Notes under the pieces: model-generated | What the model was told of the DNA's origin: nothing | The model's database searches: none | Seen by the model: only the letters and a program-made list of their open reading frames with translations | From: Epinephelus fuscoguttatus | Lineage: Eukaryota > Chordata > Actinopteri > Perciformes > Serranidae | DNA length: 64,000 bases | Assembly: GCF_011397635.1 (NCBI RefSeq) | Contig: NC_064760.1 | Location: forward strand, 29,008,856 to 29,072,855 | Direction of reading: 5' to 3' | Part shown: piece after piece, positions 12,501 to 24,158 of the stretch | Position numbering within the stretch: the first letter of the stretch is position 1 | Layout of the letters: the number at the start of each line of letters is the position of its first letter | Translations under genes and position numbers: made by a program

Positions 12501-15500
12501 TAACAAAACAGTTGCTTGTTCATTTTCTCAAATATGAGTTTTTGTTGCTTTTCTATGTAATTGTAAATGCGATATCTTTTGGGTTTTGAACTGTTGGTTG
12601 GACAAAACAACAAATTTGAAGATGTCACTTTGAGCTTTGGGAATGTGTCGTGAATTTATTCCCATTTTGTGACATATAATCTAAACTATACTATTTAACT
12701 GAATAAAATAAGGGACAGAAGTATTTATAAGCCCTCCACAGAGGATTTGTATTAATTCAAAGCTCTTCCTTCTCTCCCACAGTAACCATGTCTTGACGGA
12801 GGACATTATCTTCCGAGAGGTCACTCCAACCAACTGCCTCATTTCCAGACGTCTGTTGACCAAAACAAGCCGAGCGCCTCGCTGGATGGAGCGGTACCTT
12901 CCAAAGCACATGGCCAGCTCGGCGTACATCATCGAGGACTCCATTGTGGACCCTCAGAAAAGGACCATGACCACACTCACCTGGAACATCAGCCACGCTC
13001 GCCTCATGGTACCACATCGTTTGCTTCCATAGGCACTCAGCATTGCACAAAGTAACAACACGGCCTCATGTTGCTTTTGTTTGTTTTTTCCTCTCTCTGT
13101 CCCAGTCTGTGGAAGAGCGGTGCGAGTACCACATTAACCCCGACAATGGCAGCTGGACTGAGATAAAAAGAGAAGCTTGGATCTCTTCCAATGTCTATGG
13201 ACTCACTAGAGCTATTCAGGTCAGTGGAGTAAAGTGGAGCGCCACGCTATGTAACAGCCTAGGGAAAGTGGTGTGGGGCGTCTGAAGGGGAGACTCACCC
13301 ACCTATCTTTCATTCTGTAATTGGAAACATAATACACAGCGTTAAGATGCAACAGCCGAGCAGTTGACGCTGTCTGCCAAGACTTAGGTGTCTGAATTAT
13401 TTATGACAGAATCAGAGTGACTGTTTATTGTCCTCAGGTTGTGAGGAGGTATGCTAGTAAGTATGTGCTGATGTGAGTTATAGGTTGCTGGCACATTATT
13501 GTCTCTCTAAGTGGGTGTATTTTTATCTGGGTTGACTCTGTGTTTTCTCTTTCTAGGAATTTGGTCTTGCAAGGTTCAAGACCAGTGTTACAAAGACCAT
13601 GAAAGGCTTTGAATACGTGCTGGCCAAAATGCAAGGTAAATTGTCAGTAATAATGACGTCAACCTTTAGTGCTTTGCATCAGTTGGTGGAATGAAGGCAT
13701 GGTCAATGTTAGTGACTGCAATGATAAGGGACTGATTAAGAAGTACAAGCTCTCTGATGCAAGCTAGGTTGTTAATATTTAGGTTAGCAGACGTAAGTTA
13801 CAAGATGGACAAATGTTTGATGGGGTTCAAAGGAAAAACTCTGCGCTTCTCATTGAGCAAACGCATCAGTCAAATCCAAAAACTGGAGATTTGGAAGCTT
13901 AAAGATAACACTGCTATTATTCAACTTAGACCCTAGTATTTTCCCATGTTTTGTGTTGACGTGACAAATGGGAACAACAATTTTTGAAATTGGACCAGTA
14001 CTGAGCAAAAAGGCTGCAGCTGGTAGCCATGAGACAGGCTGCAATGTAACCACTCAGGGCAATCATACACTGTCAATATAGATGCACTAAAGTGTTTGCT
14101 TTTGCCACTGATAAGCTCAGATTATTATTCTAAGTGTCTGACAACATAATGGAAAGCACCCATACAGGGATAGACCTTTTTATTAAGAGTAAGATCCTTT
14201 TTGTTGAACTAGAACAAGTCCTGAAATTACTTTCGCCAAAGCCACCAGACTCCATTCAAATAAACAGTAATTTTAGTGTGTAAAGAGCCCTAACTGGGTG
14301 AATTGAGGGTTTATTTCAGCCAAACCAGAGTTGGTCATGATCTGAACAGTGGAAAGACAAACCAAGACAGTTTTTGGTAGTTTGGTTTTATTTCTGTAGA
14401 CTGTATGAAATGTGTTTTACAATGATACAATTACCGTTTATTTAAATGGAGTCTGGTGGGTTTGGCTTTACCGATTTCGAGGCTGTTCAGGTCAACTTAC
14501 TCTTTCACAAAAAGGTCTGTCTCTGTAGGGATCCCATCCTTACTGTTGTCAGAAACTTAAAATATCAGTCTGAGCCTGTCATTGGCAAAAAAAAAAAAAA
14601 AAAAAAGCACTTTTAGTGGACATACTTTGACAGTGCCCCAAGTGTTCACGCTATAGCCTATCTCACAGCTGCAGCAGTCCTCCTCAACACTGGACCAATT
14701 TCTAAATAGTTGTTCCTATTAGTCACTTGGACACAAAAACATTGGTAGAAGAATCCAGGTTTAAAAATAACAAAGTCATTCTTTAACTTGCTTAAAACCT
14801 TTCAAATGTTGGTATAAGAGAAAAGGTGGGGAACATTTACCTTCTGGGAATTTAGTCAAATGGTCAAGATGACTCTTTTGTACATTACATGGAATTTCAG
14901 TTGTATGTTAACGTTGACATGTGGAGTTCCAAGTCCGAGTCTTTATTGCAAGGTTACAATATTTAGTTTGGCTGTAATGAGGCCGTACACGTAAAATGGT
15001 TTGTTCATTTTAAAACTGAAAGTAAAGTAGCTTAACAGTATGATTTTAATTTTTAAAAGTCAATTCAGTGTGAGTTTAAATCTGTAAAATCGAAAATGCA
15101 AACATTTCTTACAAATATGAATATTAATATCATGTTAATAATATACATATGATAATATCGTGTAAACCATCTCTGTTTCTTTCTGTTCTCGCTTTGTCTC
15201 CCTCCCCCAGCGCCATCTGGTTGCCTTCTCACTATTCATTAAGTGTAATTGCTCTTTTTGTGAGATTTTGTACGGTTATGGTTACAGACTCTCTCTCTCT
15301 CCTCCCCACGGTCATATTGAGAGTTTAATTCATTTACCATCCAAAAAAGATATTATAGTAATGTTATCATGAATTCTTTTGGCCACGATAATTTTGGAGA
15401 AAAAAATCTGACATCGTGCTGCCCTAGCTGCAAATATGCAGTCACTATTGTTACAGTTGAGTCCAAATAAAGTACAGGTATTAGATACATAAGAAAATAT

Positions 15501-15867
15501 ATTTGTTTGGTATTAAAAGTGTATCCACCTCTACCTGTATCCTGTCAAAGCAATGATGTGCATTTGGTAATATCCCTGTCACTGACGCAGACAAGCAGAA
15601 AGTCAATGCAGTTTTTTTTTTTTGAATAGTTGAAATGTTACGAAAGCATATGTTGTTTATTTTTTAATATTAAGTGATAGCAAAGATTTTTCACACAAAT
15701 ACATACATAACCGATATGATAACCAATATGTTTGGACTCTCGTAGGTGAAACTCCATCCAGAACCTTAGCAGAGACTGCTACGGAGCGAGCAAGAGAGAC
15801 GGCACTTGCAGCTAAGGAGAAAGCCAAAGACCTCGCCTCACAGGCCCAGAAGAAACAATACGTGTGA
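9519..15867 (+). CDS. prelid1: PRELI domain-containing protein 1
   Basis: Five coding exons: 9519-9610, 12783-13008, 13106-13219, 13557-13635 and 15746-15867, giving 210 residues in unbroken frame (human about 219). It starts MVKYFCC and keeps the family core TEDIIFREVTP, SRRLLTKT, EDSIVDPQ, MTTLTWNISHARLM, EERCEY, EAWISS and EFGLARFK. The alanine/lysine-rich tail (TALAAKEKAKDLASQAQKK) is the LEA-like C-terminus of PRELID1. The family, with TRIAP1, moves phosphatidic acid across the mitochondrial intermembrane space for cardiolipin synthesis. Intron 1 (3.2 kb) is full of transposon sequence. The gene runs tail-to-tail into mxd3. If this fish has two prelid1 copies, I cannot tell which this is. 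Confidence 0.95.
9839..11125. mobile_element. non-autonomous piggyBac-like DNA transposon
   Basis: 12-bp perfect terminal inverted repeats, CCCTATGGGCCC at the left and GGGCCCATAGGG at the right. They are flanked by TTAA (9835-9838) and TTAT (11126-11129), i.e. a TTAA target site with one later change. A subterminal palindrome, GACGCATAGTGCGTC, follows the left end. The 1.29 kb interior has no transposase I recognise. CCC termini with TTAA sites are typical of the piggyBac superfamily. It lies in prelid1 intron 1. Confidence 0.75.
11371..11398 (-). repeat. degraded hammerhead-ribozyme-like core, Penelope-like remnant
   Basis: On the minus strand the sequence reads CTGTAATGAAGG, then a perfect 5-bp stem (GGTCT / AGACC) and GAAA. 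Hammerhead ribozymes of Penelope-like retroelements have CTGATGA, stem II and GAAA. Here stem II and GAAA are intact and the CTGATGA box carries extra bases, so it is probably inactive. The surrounding 11310-11480 is likely part of the same remnant. Confidence 0.4.
12140..12650. repeat. hAT-type transposon remnants
   Basis: The stretch AAATAATTGTTAGTCACAGCTCT (reverse of TAGAGCTGTGACTAAC) near 12390-12415 and the following GTTTTGAACTGTTGGTTGGAC match my memory of a very common teleost hAT family that begins TAGGGCTGCAACTAAC. Two overlapping or nested partial copies seem present. A similar start (TAGGGCTGTGCAAATAA) occurs near 11857. No clean target-site duplication was found. Confidence 0.35.
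14155..14545. repeat. fold-back element in prelid1 intron 4
   Basis: The left arm, about 14155-14285, contains CCACCAGACTCCATTCAAAT. The right arm, about 14415-14545, contains its inverted partner ATTTAAATGGAGTCTGGTGG. Further pairing (ATAGACCTTTTT with AAAAAGGTCTGT) extends the arms to about 130 bp with moderate divergence. This is a non-autonomous inverted-repeat transposon. A related sequence occurs in mxd3 intron 5. Confidence 0.6.
14588..14607 (+). repeat. poly(A) tract
   Basis: An uninterrupted run of about 20 A within prelid1 intron 4. It could be a retrotransposon tail, but no element could be named beside it. Confidence 0.6.
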
Positions 15868-16403
15868 CGCACTACAGAGATCATCGGCTCTTTTGCTGCT
15901 TATACAGGGACAGCTTTACTCTTACCTCCCCCTCATGTTTCAGTTGAGCATTAGGGTAAGACAAACTGTTCCTGGTCATGGGTCGACGCCTCTATGAGGA
16001 AGTAAGGAACTGAAATGGTGGGTGGACCATAAAAGGCCTGAGCTGGCTTCAAGAGCCTGTTCCAGCCTCCTGGGGTATATTGTACCTTTGATACCAGGTC
16101 ATCTCAGTATCACCATAGATAGATCTTAAAGAATGGTTGAATATGGCTCTGGGTGCCATGACATAATAATAGCACTTTGCCTTGACACTGATCCTCAGAC
16201 CTTTGTTCAACCTCTGTGCCCATCAACAGCGTTCAGTTTACTCTGTTCATCTCAGTATGTCAGTTTGTAATGACTTTTTCTTCAGAAGCTAAAATTAGCA
16301 TAGCACGGAATATCTGATCAATGCAAATTCATGTGTCTGTTGTTTTATGTTTTGTTGCTGTCATGTTATATTTTAGTTCAGCTCACCCAGCCACACCTTA
16401 ATG

Positions 16404-17079
16404 CAGGGTTCCTACACATTTTCCATTTCAAACTTTTCTACTTTTCCAGACTTCTGTGAAGATTTCTCACATCATATTTGACATCTGAGTACAAATAGTT
16501 AGAATGAGTTAAAAAAAAAAGTTAAATAAATGGCATCTGTGCAGCCTTGTTTATTCAATTGCCATGGCGACAACAGTTAACACAAAGATGACTATTCTGT
16601 TAATAACATAACTGCATAACTCTTATGTGTTTAGACAAGCTTAATAATTGATTATTTGTGATGCTATGTATATATGCAATTAAAAGATATCGCCACGTTT
16701 TCAAAGCAGTTTGGTGGCGGATGTCCAGATTTGCAACCGTTTAAGGCGCTTCGGGCAGAGCTGTTTTGCAGGCTGTATGTAGAGGCATAGAGGCAGCTCT
16801 GCATAGGAGTGTGTGTCCAGTCGAACGCCATACCCCTTGCCTTGCTTTCAGGGACATCAAGCTCTCTCTGGCTGCTTGTTCCAAATGCCATGAAAAACAC
16901 TGATTATATGATCAATTTATTTTTTAGAAATTGTGAATTTTATATTCTATAGAACAGAATAAGGACAATAGACTGGAATCACAAGTATTTTTTCATGCAG
17001 TTTTCTTTTCCATTCTTATCCTGTCCTGGAAATGACTCAAATCAATCTCCATACTTTTCTATCCTGCGTAGGAACCCTG
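16404..17079. mobile_element. hAT-like MITE inside the prelid1 3'UTR
   Basis: Left end CAGGGTTCCTACACA and right end TGCGTAGGAACCCTG are inverted copies of each other (CAGGGTTCCTAC perfect). The 676-bp interior has no transposase. The flanks share TTAAT but no clean 8-bp duplication. It lies between the prelid1 stop (15867) and the best poly(A) signal (17329), so the transcript probably contains the whole element. An AATAAA inside it (16525-16530) could end the transcript early. Confidence 0.6.
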
Positions 17080-17328
17080 TTAATCATCCTACCAAGACTG
17101 ATTGCTTCACTGACTGAAGAAGGGTCTATATTGTTGGCAGTCATAGCTTGATAAGATACACTCATTTAGCATTAGTGGTAAGATCTGGTCACAATGGACA
17201 TCAATGTCTTTAGCTTAATTTAGATGCATGTACAAAGGCGAACATGTATTGTACATTCAGCTTAGGTCTGATGACACAACCCCATGCAACAATGTGCTCT
17301 TCCTGTATCAATCAAATATCAGCTTGTC

Positions 17329-17334
17329 AATAAA
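17329..17334 (+). terminator. candidate poly(A) signal of prelid1
   Basis: AATAAA about 1.46 kb after the stop, the last one before the oppositely oriented mxd3 signal. Use of the earlier AATAAA at 16525 is also possible. Confidence 0.45.
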
Positions 17335-17585
17335 GGGACACTTCCTTTGTTACAATCATACTGTGATATCTTTTAATCAGTGGGATTTGTTTAGCTACAT
17401 ATCTGAGGGGTTGCTAGATTGCTGCAATATCAAATTATGATGGCAAAAATACAGTGCAACTGGTTAAGAGGGGTCACCAACAGGCATTACTGTGTTTTAG
17501 AGGGTCACAAGGAAAAGGAAAAAAGCTGGGAACCATTTAGTTTCATCAGAATGAAATCCGAAACGGCACATAAATATAGAAAATA

Positions 17586-17591
17586 TTTATT
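17586..17591 (-). terminator. candidate poly(A) signal of mxd3
   Basis: TTTATT on the plus strand (AATAAA on the minus strand), 1.2 kb past the mxd3 stop. It lies about 250 bp from the prelid1 signal, so the two genes end tail-to-tail. The 3'UTR (17592-18807) is AT-rich with no other gene. Confidence 0.45.
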
Positions 17592-18807
17592 CAATTAAAA
17601 AAAAGCTTACACCAGTACAAAAAAATGCTACATTATATTACTGGGCGGAGAGACAGATGAATGCATACATACTATTAAAAGGTAATAAGGCATCTTGCAT
17701 ATACAAAAGTACAGAAAAAAGCACCTTCAGTTATTAAATATATAGCAGTGAATATGATACATACTTGTAATACAGCATAAATTGCATAATTACTACAAGT
17801 AGACATTACCTGCCTGACTGTGGTGAAGTCGTTGCATGCATAACTGACACAAGCGATGAATTGCACAGGTGTGACAATGAACACTTGTCAGACGCATACC
17901 AGTTCGTATTAGCAGTGAATAAAACTGGATCTGTCATCGTGCCACTCTCCACATGCGCTCACATTTTAGGCATCAAAGTTCTTGCACTTAATCACAGACT
18001 GAGTTGTGTAAAGAAAAAAAAACAAACAACTAAATGAATATTTGACAGAGTATATTAACTGCCAGGTATCCATGTGCAAATATGACCAGTTAATTTCAGT
18101 TCACTGTTTTCATTTTGATATACCCACGATCTTTTTGAAACACGACAAGTGCTACGTGTGGACGTTTTGTGCAACAGAAGAAAAATACATTACTGAAGTC
18201 ACATAAAAGAACAATAATAAGCACAGATTAAATGTTTAAGTGCGTGTTACACGTGACATATGGACTTAGTGCTAAAGGAAAAAGCTGTATGGAATACTAG
18301 ACCAAATCTGATTTAAGGCAGAATTCAGCATAGACATACTGTAGTAAAGAATAAGTTAAGAGGTTTGAATTAAAAAAAAAAAGCCCTTATTTGGATTTTT
18401 AAAAGCCCTTAAAGATGAATGAGAAGAACTGTATGAGTCATTGTGAGTAACAGACACCCTGCAGCTTCGCAAAGAAATGCCACCAACGGTTGATGCCAGA
18501 AAATACATACATGCGTAATGTTACATCCATCCCAGCCCAGTGATTTTAACTGCTATTCAGTGCAAATGGACACAGCTCATTCATGACGTTATCGTTTAGC
18601 TTGTTGTCTGACTGTATGTTGAAAAGAGAATGTCCAGTTACTTCCTCTGGGAGAAAAAACGTGTTCAGTTGTACAGTAACATCTTCCTCCTTTCTCCCTC
18701 TTCCTCCGCTGGCTTTTTTTTTTGTTTGTTTTGTTTTGTTTTTGGAATGTTTTCCTCCTCGTCCTGTTCCAGGTGACATTTAATGAGTTACCGTAGGTTT
18801 GACGCTG

Positions 18808-21800
18808 TCATAGCCAGGCTTTGTCCATGCTGGAGTAACAGTGGTCTGCACCTGTGTGCGTAATGCTCAGTCCGTCAGTGTCCACACAGTCGAACACGAT
18901 GCTTTCCACGTCGACTTCTACGTCCTCTGTAAGGGGGGCGACCAGAGACCAAATCCATTAGTGGAAGGACATATGAGAACATTCACTTGTCTAACTGAGC
19001 TAACAAACTAGATCTGGGTGATATGATCTCAATCAAACATGATATTAAGCAGCAGCAACACGTATTTTAGCCACTAAAAAAAAATCGGTTCAGCACTCTA
19101 CCTCGCTGCCAGACAACCCTTTTCAACGGGGAACTGAAGCTGCCATCTATGCTGCCTTCAAAGCCACTAGACTCCATTGACAAAACAGTACTTTTACCTC
19201 GCTGAACACAGATGCTGCTGGCCTTCCACTGCCTCGATAAGTAGTTTGTTTGTGTTACTGTATGACTTTAGTTAATCCAAATTAACCCTATACAACACAA
19301 AAGTCACACAAAAACGCAAACTAAATGAGGCAGCGGTAGACCAACAGCTCCCATGTTCAGTGAGTTAAAGCTACTGCTTATGTCAAAGGAGTCTGGTACC
19401 TTTAAAGCAGCATAGGTAACAGCTTTGATTCCCCATCAGAAGGGGCACTCACAAGGTAAAGTGTTGAGAATATATTCAAAATATAGCGTACACTAAAGAT
19501 TGTTTTAGGGGGGCCTTTTTCCAGGTGGTTAAAAACATTTTGGTTCTGCCCCCATCCGCAGTAGTGCATTACTTAGCTTCAGTTGCAGTACGCCTGTCTG
19601 CTTCTCCAAACTTGGGACACACTGACCGTCATTTACTGTAGATAATACACTGACTCTGGATAAATTCCTCATACAATCGCACTTCAAAAAAATCCAAACT
19701 ACCCCTTTAACAAGTACATTTTATCTAATTTAATGATATCTCTTCAATTTAACTTCTGACTTTTCATTTGGACGACAGAATTTTGTACGATGGTATGGAA
19801 ATACAATCACATCATCACAATACTATACTATACTATATACTAGCTCTTGTTCAACTCATGCTGCTCAGAAAACATTAGTAAAATGCAGACATCATAAACT
19901 CCTATTAATAAGTAGTCCATGCTAATGTATGATTAACAAAAGTGCATTATCTACAAATCATTAAGAGACATAGAAATATTTGGGATAAGGTTTTTTTGTT
20001 ATATATAGTCTTACTGGAACTTCCAATACCATTAAGACAAAAATTGGAATGGTTTGGATGTGCGGTTGTACTAACTGAAACAAAATCTGTAACCACACTT
20101 TAAGGTATAGAGAAAGGTGAGACATCAGGAGAGACCGTTCTTGTGTCTGAGAGACCTACCTCTGTCGGAGTCCGACCTCTCAGACGACATGGTGGACCCC
20201 TGACTGTCGTTCCTCATCCTCTCCGTTCCTCTCTGCAGCTGCTCCAGCCGAACCCGCAGCTCTCTCTGCTCCCAGCGCAGGCGGCCCTTCAGCTGCTCTG
20301 CACGCTCGTCCTGCTCCTGCAGCTTCTGGAAATGAGACAGCAGAGAGGCAGACAAGTGAGCAGGGGACTAAAAACATAAACCAAACCTCAGACACAACAA
20401 AGATGGGACAAGCATTTGGAGACCACAAAGCACTGATTGCAAATGCACAGGAAAGTAGACACATGGCAAATGATTTACCAGGCAGACGGTATCAGAGATG
20501 GGACCAAGTCATTGTGTTACAAGTCACTATAAAGTTGTGTTTCTTTCTCACTCCGCTTCTTGTTGTTCACTACAGTCATTCTGCTGTTATGCCATGTTAT
20601 AGACTTATTTATCTTTTAATAATCATTTGAAATTGTTCGCCCTCAATGTCTGTGGTATCAGACAGTGATATTTCTCAAGGTATCGTATCAAAGGTGGAAA
20701 ACACAGGCACAGACACAGACAACACTACTATAGAGTTTCAAGTCTTTGCCCTCAAGTCCTGAGTCAAATCAGGCAAGTCTCAAGTCCAAACCTTCACGTG
20801 TCAACTCCAAAACATGTCATAATGCACTCTTCTCATAATGTAATGCCATGAATATCTATATATATCTGTGCACGATATCCTCTATAACATGTTGTCACTC
20901 TTATCAAGACAAAAATGCTTTTTATGTACTAATATCAAATAACAATTTACAACAAACTATTACTTATGAAATATTTATCAGCAAAATGATTCAAGAATTA
21001 ATTTCTAACTTTGTAAATTACATTAAAACACCAATTACACATCCTTTAAAATGGGAAATAATGTAAGATAATGTGATGTGTCACACACTTATAACACCTA
21101 TGTGCAAATGGCGACAAATAGGTTTCCTATGAAGGTTATTTTAAATAACATTAAATTAAATTGCATTTTTTAGATAGTTTTCCTCTTTATTGTGCAATGG
21201 GTGTGCACAACATACTGATAGTCAGTGAAAAAATAATTCATATATTATAATAATAATGTGTGGTTATCACAAAACCATACAGCACACATGGATTTGCAGA
21301 CCATTTGAGAAGCACTGCTCTAGTCTAACAGGTGCACCCCTCTGAGAACACTATCTGAGAGTTAATTTTACTTTCCCCACACTTTGCTCTCAGCCAGGAC
21401 TTGTACCAGTCCGATGCTGTGTCGCTGTGCCTACCTTTATGTGAAGTTGGGCTCGTCTCAGCAGGTTGAGCGTGGTGTTCCTCATCGAGTCAGACGACAG
21501 AGGAACTTGTTTCTTGAGCTGCTCCAGGCAGTGCCTCAGCTGAGCTCGCCTGCAAGCAACAACAGACGCTGTTAATCAATGCAAGCGAAAACAGGGTGTT
21601 TACGATTGTTGCTTCCTCTTACTGTTGCCATCATATGAAGTAATCTGCTGTGGCAGACTTAGAGCAGTTATTTACCTGTTTTTCTCCAGCTCGTTGTGAA
21701 CTGACCTGCAGTTATAGAAAGACACAGTTTGTTTAGCTCTTACATATATATATATATCTGCTGCTTAGCAATCACATTTAGTGAGGTTTTCATGTTTAAA

Positions 21801-22707
21801 AAAGTGCTATGTCAAAACTGAAACTCAGACTTCCCACTGCAGCCACACCCTCTTGTCAGTTGTGTGTTATGCAATATGCTCACCTATTGCCACCAGCTGC
21901 AGAGATCTTCTTGCTCTTCTGTTTGTTTCTTTTGTCAGAGTGATCTGGACTGATGGGCAGGAGGGAAGCATATCCATGTTCTGCTTCTGTGCAGGAAAAA
22001 TACATCACAGCTGAGTTAGACAATAACCTGAAATACAAAGGCAGCAATGTTAAATAGATTTTTTTTACATTATTAGTGTTAGTGAAGTCTAGTACAACAG
22101 ATTAATTTATATTTATATATACTTATATATCTTTATTTATTATAAAAGGAGAGGGACGACAGGGAGAGCCTGCTGTCATCAGCATAATCAGCTGTACGTT
22201 TTGTTTTTGGCGCCATCACCCTCCACCTATTCACTCTTATACAACAGCTCCCGGCAGCCTCACAAATAGAAATGCCCAACACAATGCCTGTAATGTGAAA
22301 ACAATGAATGAAACTTATAGTAGAGCTTTCCCCTGCCTCACTTTCATTCAGCGTGATGAGCGATCACCGCCGCTCAGATTCATTTTCAAACTGGAGCAGA
22401 TTGGCGCCTTTGAGTACAATAATGGGACCGATATGTAGGTCACTGAGTCAAATAAGAAAGATCGCCCAGAATAACCTCCCACCAAAAATCTCGATCATTT
22501 CTCGCACAAATGCACCGTATCATGTGTCTACATGACGTTTTGCATGCATAGTTGGAGTCGCTTCATTGTGCATTTTGTTGTTTTAACAATAAGCAACTTC
22601 CTCCTCTGTACACTGACACTTAGGATAAAACACTGACCCCGCTCTCTCCTCTCCAGGAACTCAGCAGCCCGGAGAAGCACCTGGATGTTGCAAACATGTC
22701 CGTCCAT
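18808..22707 (-). CDS. mxd3: MAX dimerization protein 3 (MAD3), bHLH-zipper repressor
   Basis: Six coding exons on the minus strand: 22638-22707, 21884-21986, 21676-21705, 21435-21549, 20160-20325 and 18808-18926. All join in phase to 200 residues (human 206). The start [21 protein letters not shown] is the SIN3-interaction helix (about residues 7-21). Next come EHGYASLLP, the basic helix-loop-helix ([21 protein letters not shown] ... STTLxLLRRAxxHI type, about 59-106) and a leucine zipper ([30 protein letters not shown]). The acidic tail [21 protein letters not shown] and the ending MDKAWL are MXD-family hallmarks. MXD proteins pair with MAX at E-boxes and recruit SIN3/HDAC, opposing MYC. 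Intron 5 carries fold-back repeat sequence. The gene is divergent from fam193b. Confidence 0.93.
19090..19430. repeat. possible second copy of the prelid1-intron fold-back family
   Basis: AAAGCCACTAGACTCCATTGAC near 19158 resembles the left arm at 14236. GTCAAAGGAGTCTGGTACC near 19383 is an inverted counterpart. The copy is more diverged and its edges are unclear. It lies in mxd3 intron 5. Confidence 0.35.
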
Positions 22708-22928
22708 TATGATGTTTGTTAGGATAAAACAACAGCCGCGGATAAACAACCTCCTGTGGTGTAAGCGTCGGTGCCCTGAAGTAGATGAAGCTGTGTCTGT
22801 GCTACGTCCTCAATCCAGAGCCCCAACACTGGCGCTGCGTTCACGTACTCCGCGTAAACTCGGACATGACGCTACTGTCATAAATACAACCAGGCGGGGA
22901 CCAACTTAAAAAACAGGACCTTTTAAAG

Positions 22929-24158
22929 CAGTGATACTCAATTTAATCTGGCCCGGGATATGGTGCCAGATGACCCCCAAAATCACTTTCTAATGTTCAA
23001 TAAAGATAAACTGATTCGACTTGACAATTATACAGCAGCTCAAAAGTTGTTTTTTTTTTAATTGTCAATTCACGATATGTGCAGGACATACAGAAGAATC
23101 GAAATGCTGTTTCCCTCTCACCCAGTATTAATGCCATACATTTTAAAAGCTAAAAGAAAGCTAAATTTGAATAATACAAGTAAGAATAAAACTAAGCAGT
23201 ATAACCTAATAGACAGGACACTCAAGAAGATAATCCAAACCTACGTACAATCAATGATGGTATTGCAATACTGTAACAATATCAGTGATCAAGGTACATG
23301 TTAGAGGAGCCTATGGGATGTACGTGATGTGCATGTAGTGCAAATGACCAACAGCAGCAGATATGAAGTAGTGCAAATGGTTGAAGTAAGGTAAGGTAAT
23401 ATTTGTAATTTTGTAATATTACGTATTATAATTCAATGAAATTTGTTTCAGTTGTTATTACCTGACACGCTTAGGCCTCCATAGTCAATATGTGAAACGT
23501 TTTATACTCAGTTTCGGTACCCCTATGTTCACCTTTGGGGGTGTCTCCTGCCTTACCTCTCTCCTTTTGTTGCTGTAATCCCTGGGAGAGGTAAGCAACA
23601 TTGCTCCTGTGGTCATTTCCATGTTTTAGCGCTGTTAAGCTACGTTTATAAGGTCATTTTCTGCTAACATAATCTTGTGTCGCTTAATTTATGTAGGGGC
23701 TTGAGTTTGTATGGTTGTGTTTGACGTAAGATTTTGTTTTCGCCACTTGCTTACAGGAAGGTTTTCTCTGTTTCATTGTGCTTAGTTGATTGTAACATGG
23801 CACAATTGTGCTGCTCTGTGGGAAAGGGGCTCAAGTTTGTTTGTTGATCACCTCCGAAGATATCCACGGTCTGGGCCTCTTTATATCAACACAACGCAGA
23901 CATCACTAAAGTCCACCGGCTACATAAATAAGATACAAGGGTGCACAAAAAGCATCAATATAGAGCTTGATTGTTGAGAAAAAGTGCCAAGGGAGGATCC
24001 CCACAGACCCCCAGAAAGGTCCAGGCTGAGCCCCAAATGTCTTGATTCTAGAAACGCCCCTGCACACACCTGACTTATGTGAATTTGCTGCAACTGGCCC
24101 CTGGTCTCCTGTCATTGTGCAAAAGTGGTCTCCAGACAAAGCAAATTGGGTATCCCTG
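22929..24158. mobile_element. hAT-like non-autonomous transposon upstream of mxd3
   Basis: Ends CAGTGATACTCAATTT and AAATTGGGTATCCCTG form inverted repeats with few mismatches. The flanking octamers (TTTTAAAG and ATGTAGAG) agree at five of eight positions, so the duplication is weak. The 1.23 kb interior seems to hold other inserts (for example around 23500-24060) that I cannot name. Confidence 0.45.

Noticed and set aside
15130-15430. Possible transposon end GTGCTGCCCTAG near 15420
   Set aside because: Resembles a fish hAT terminus, but no inverted partner or duplication could be found.
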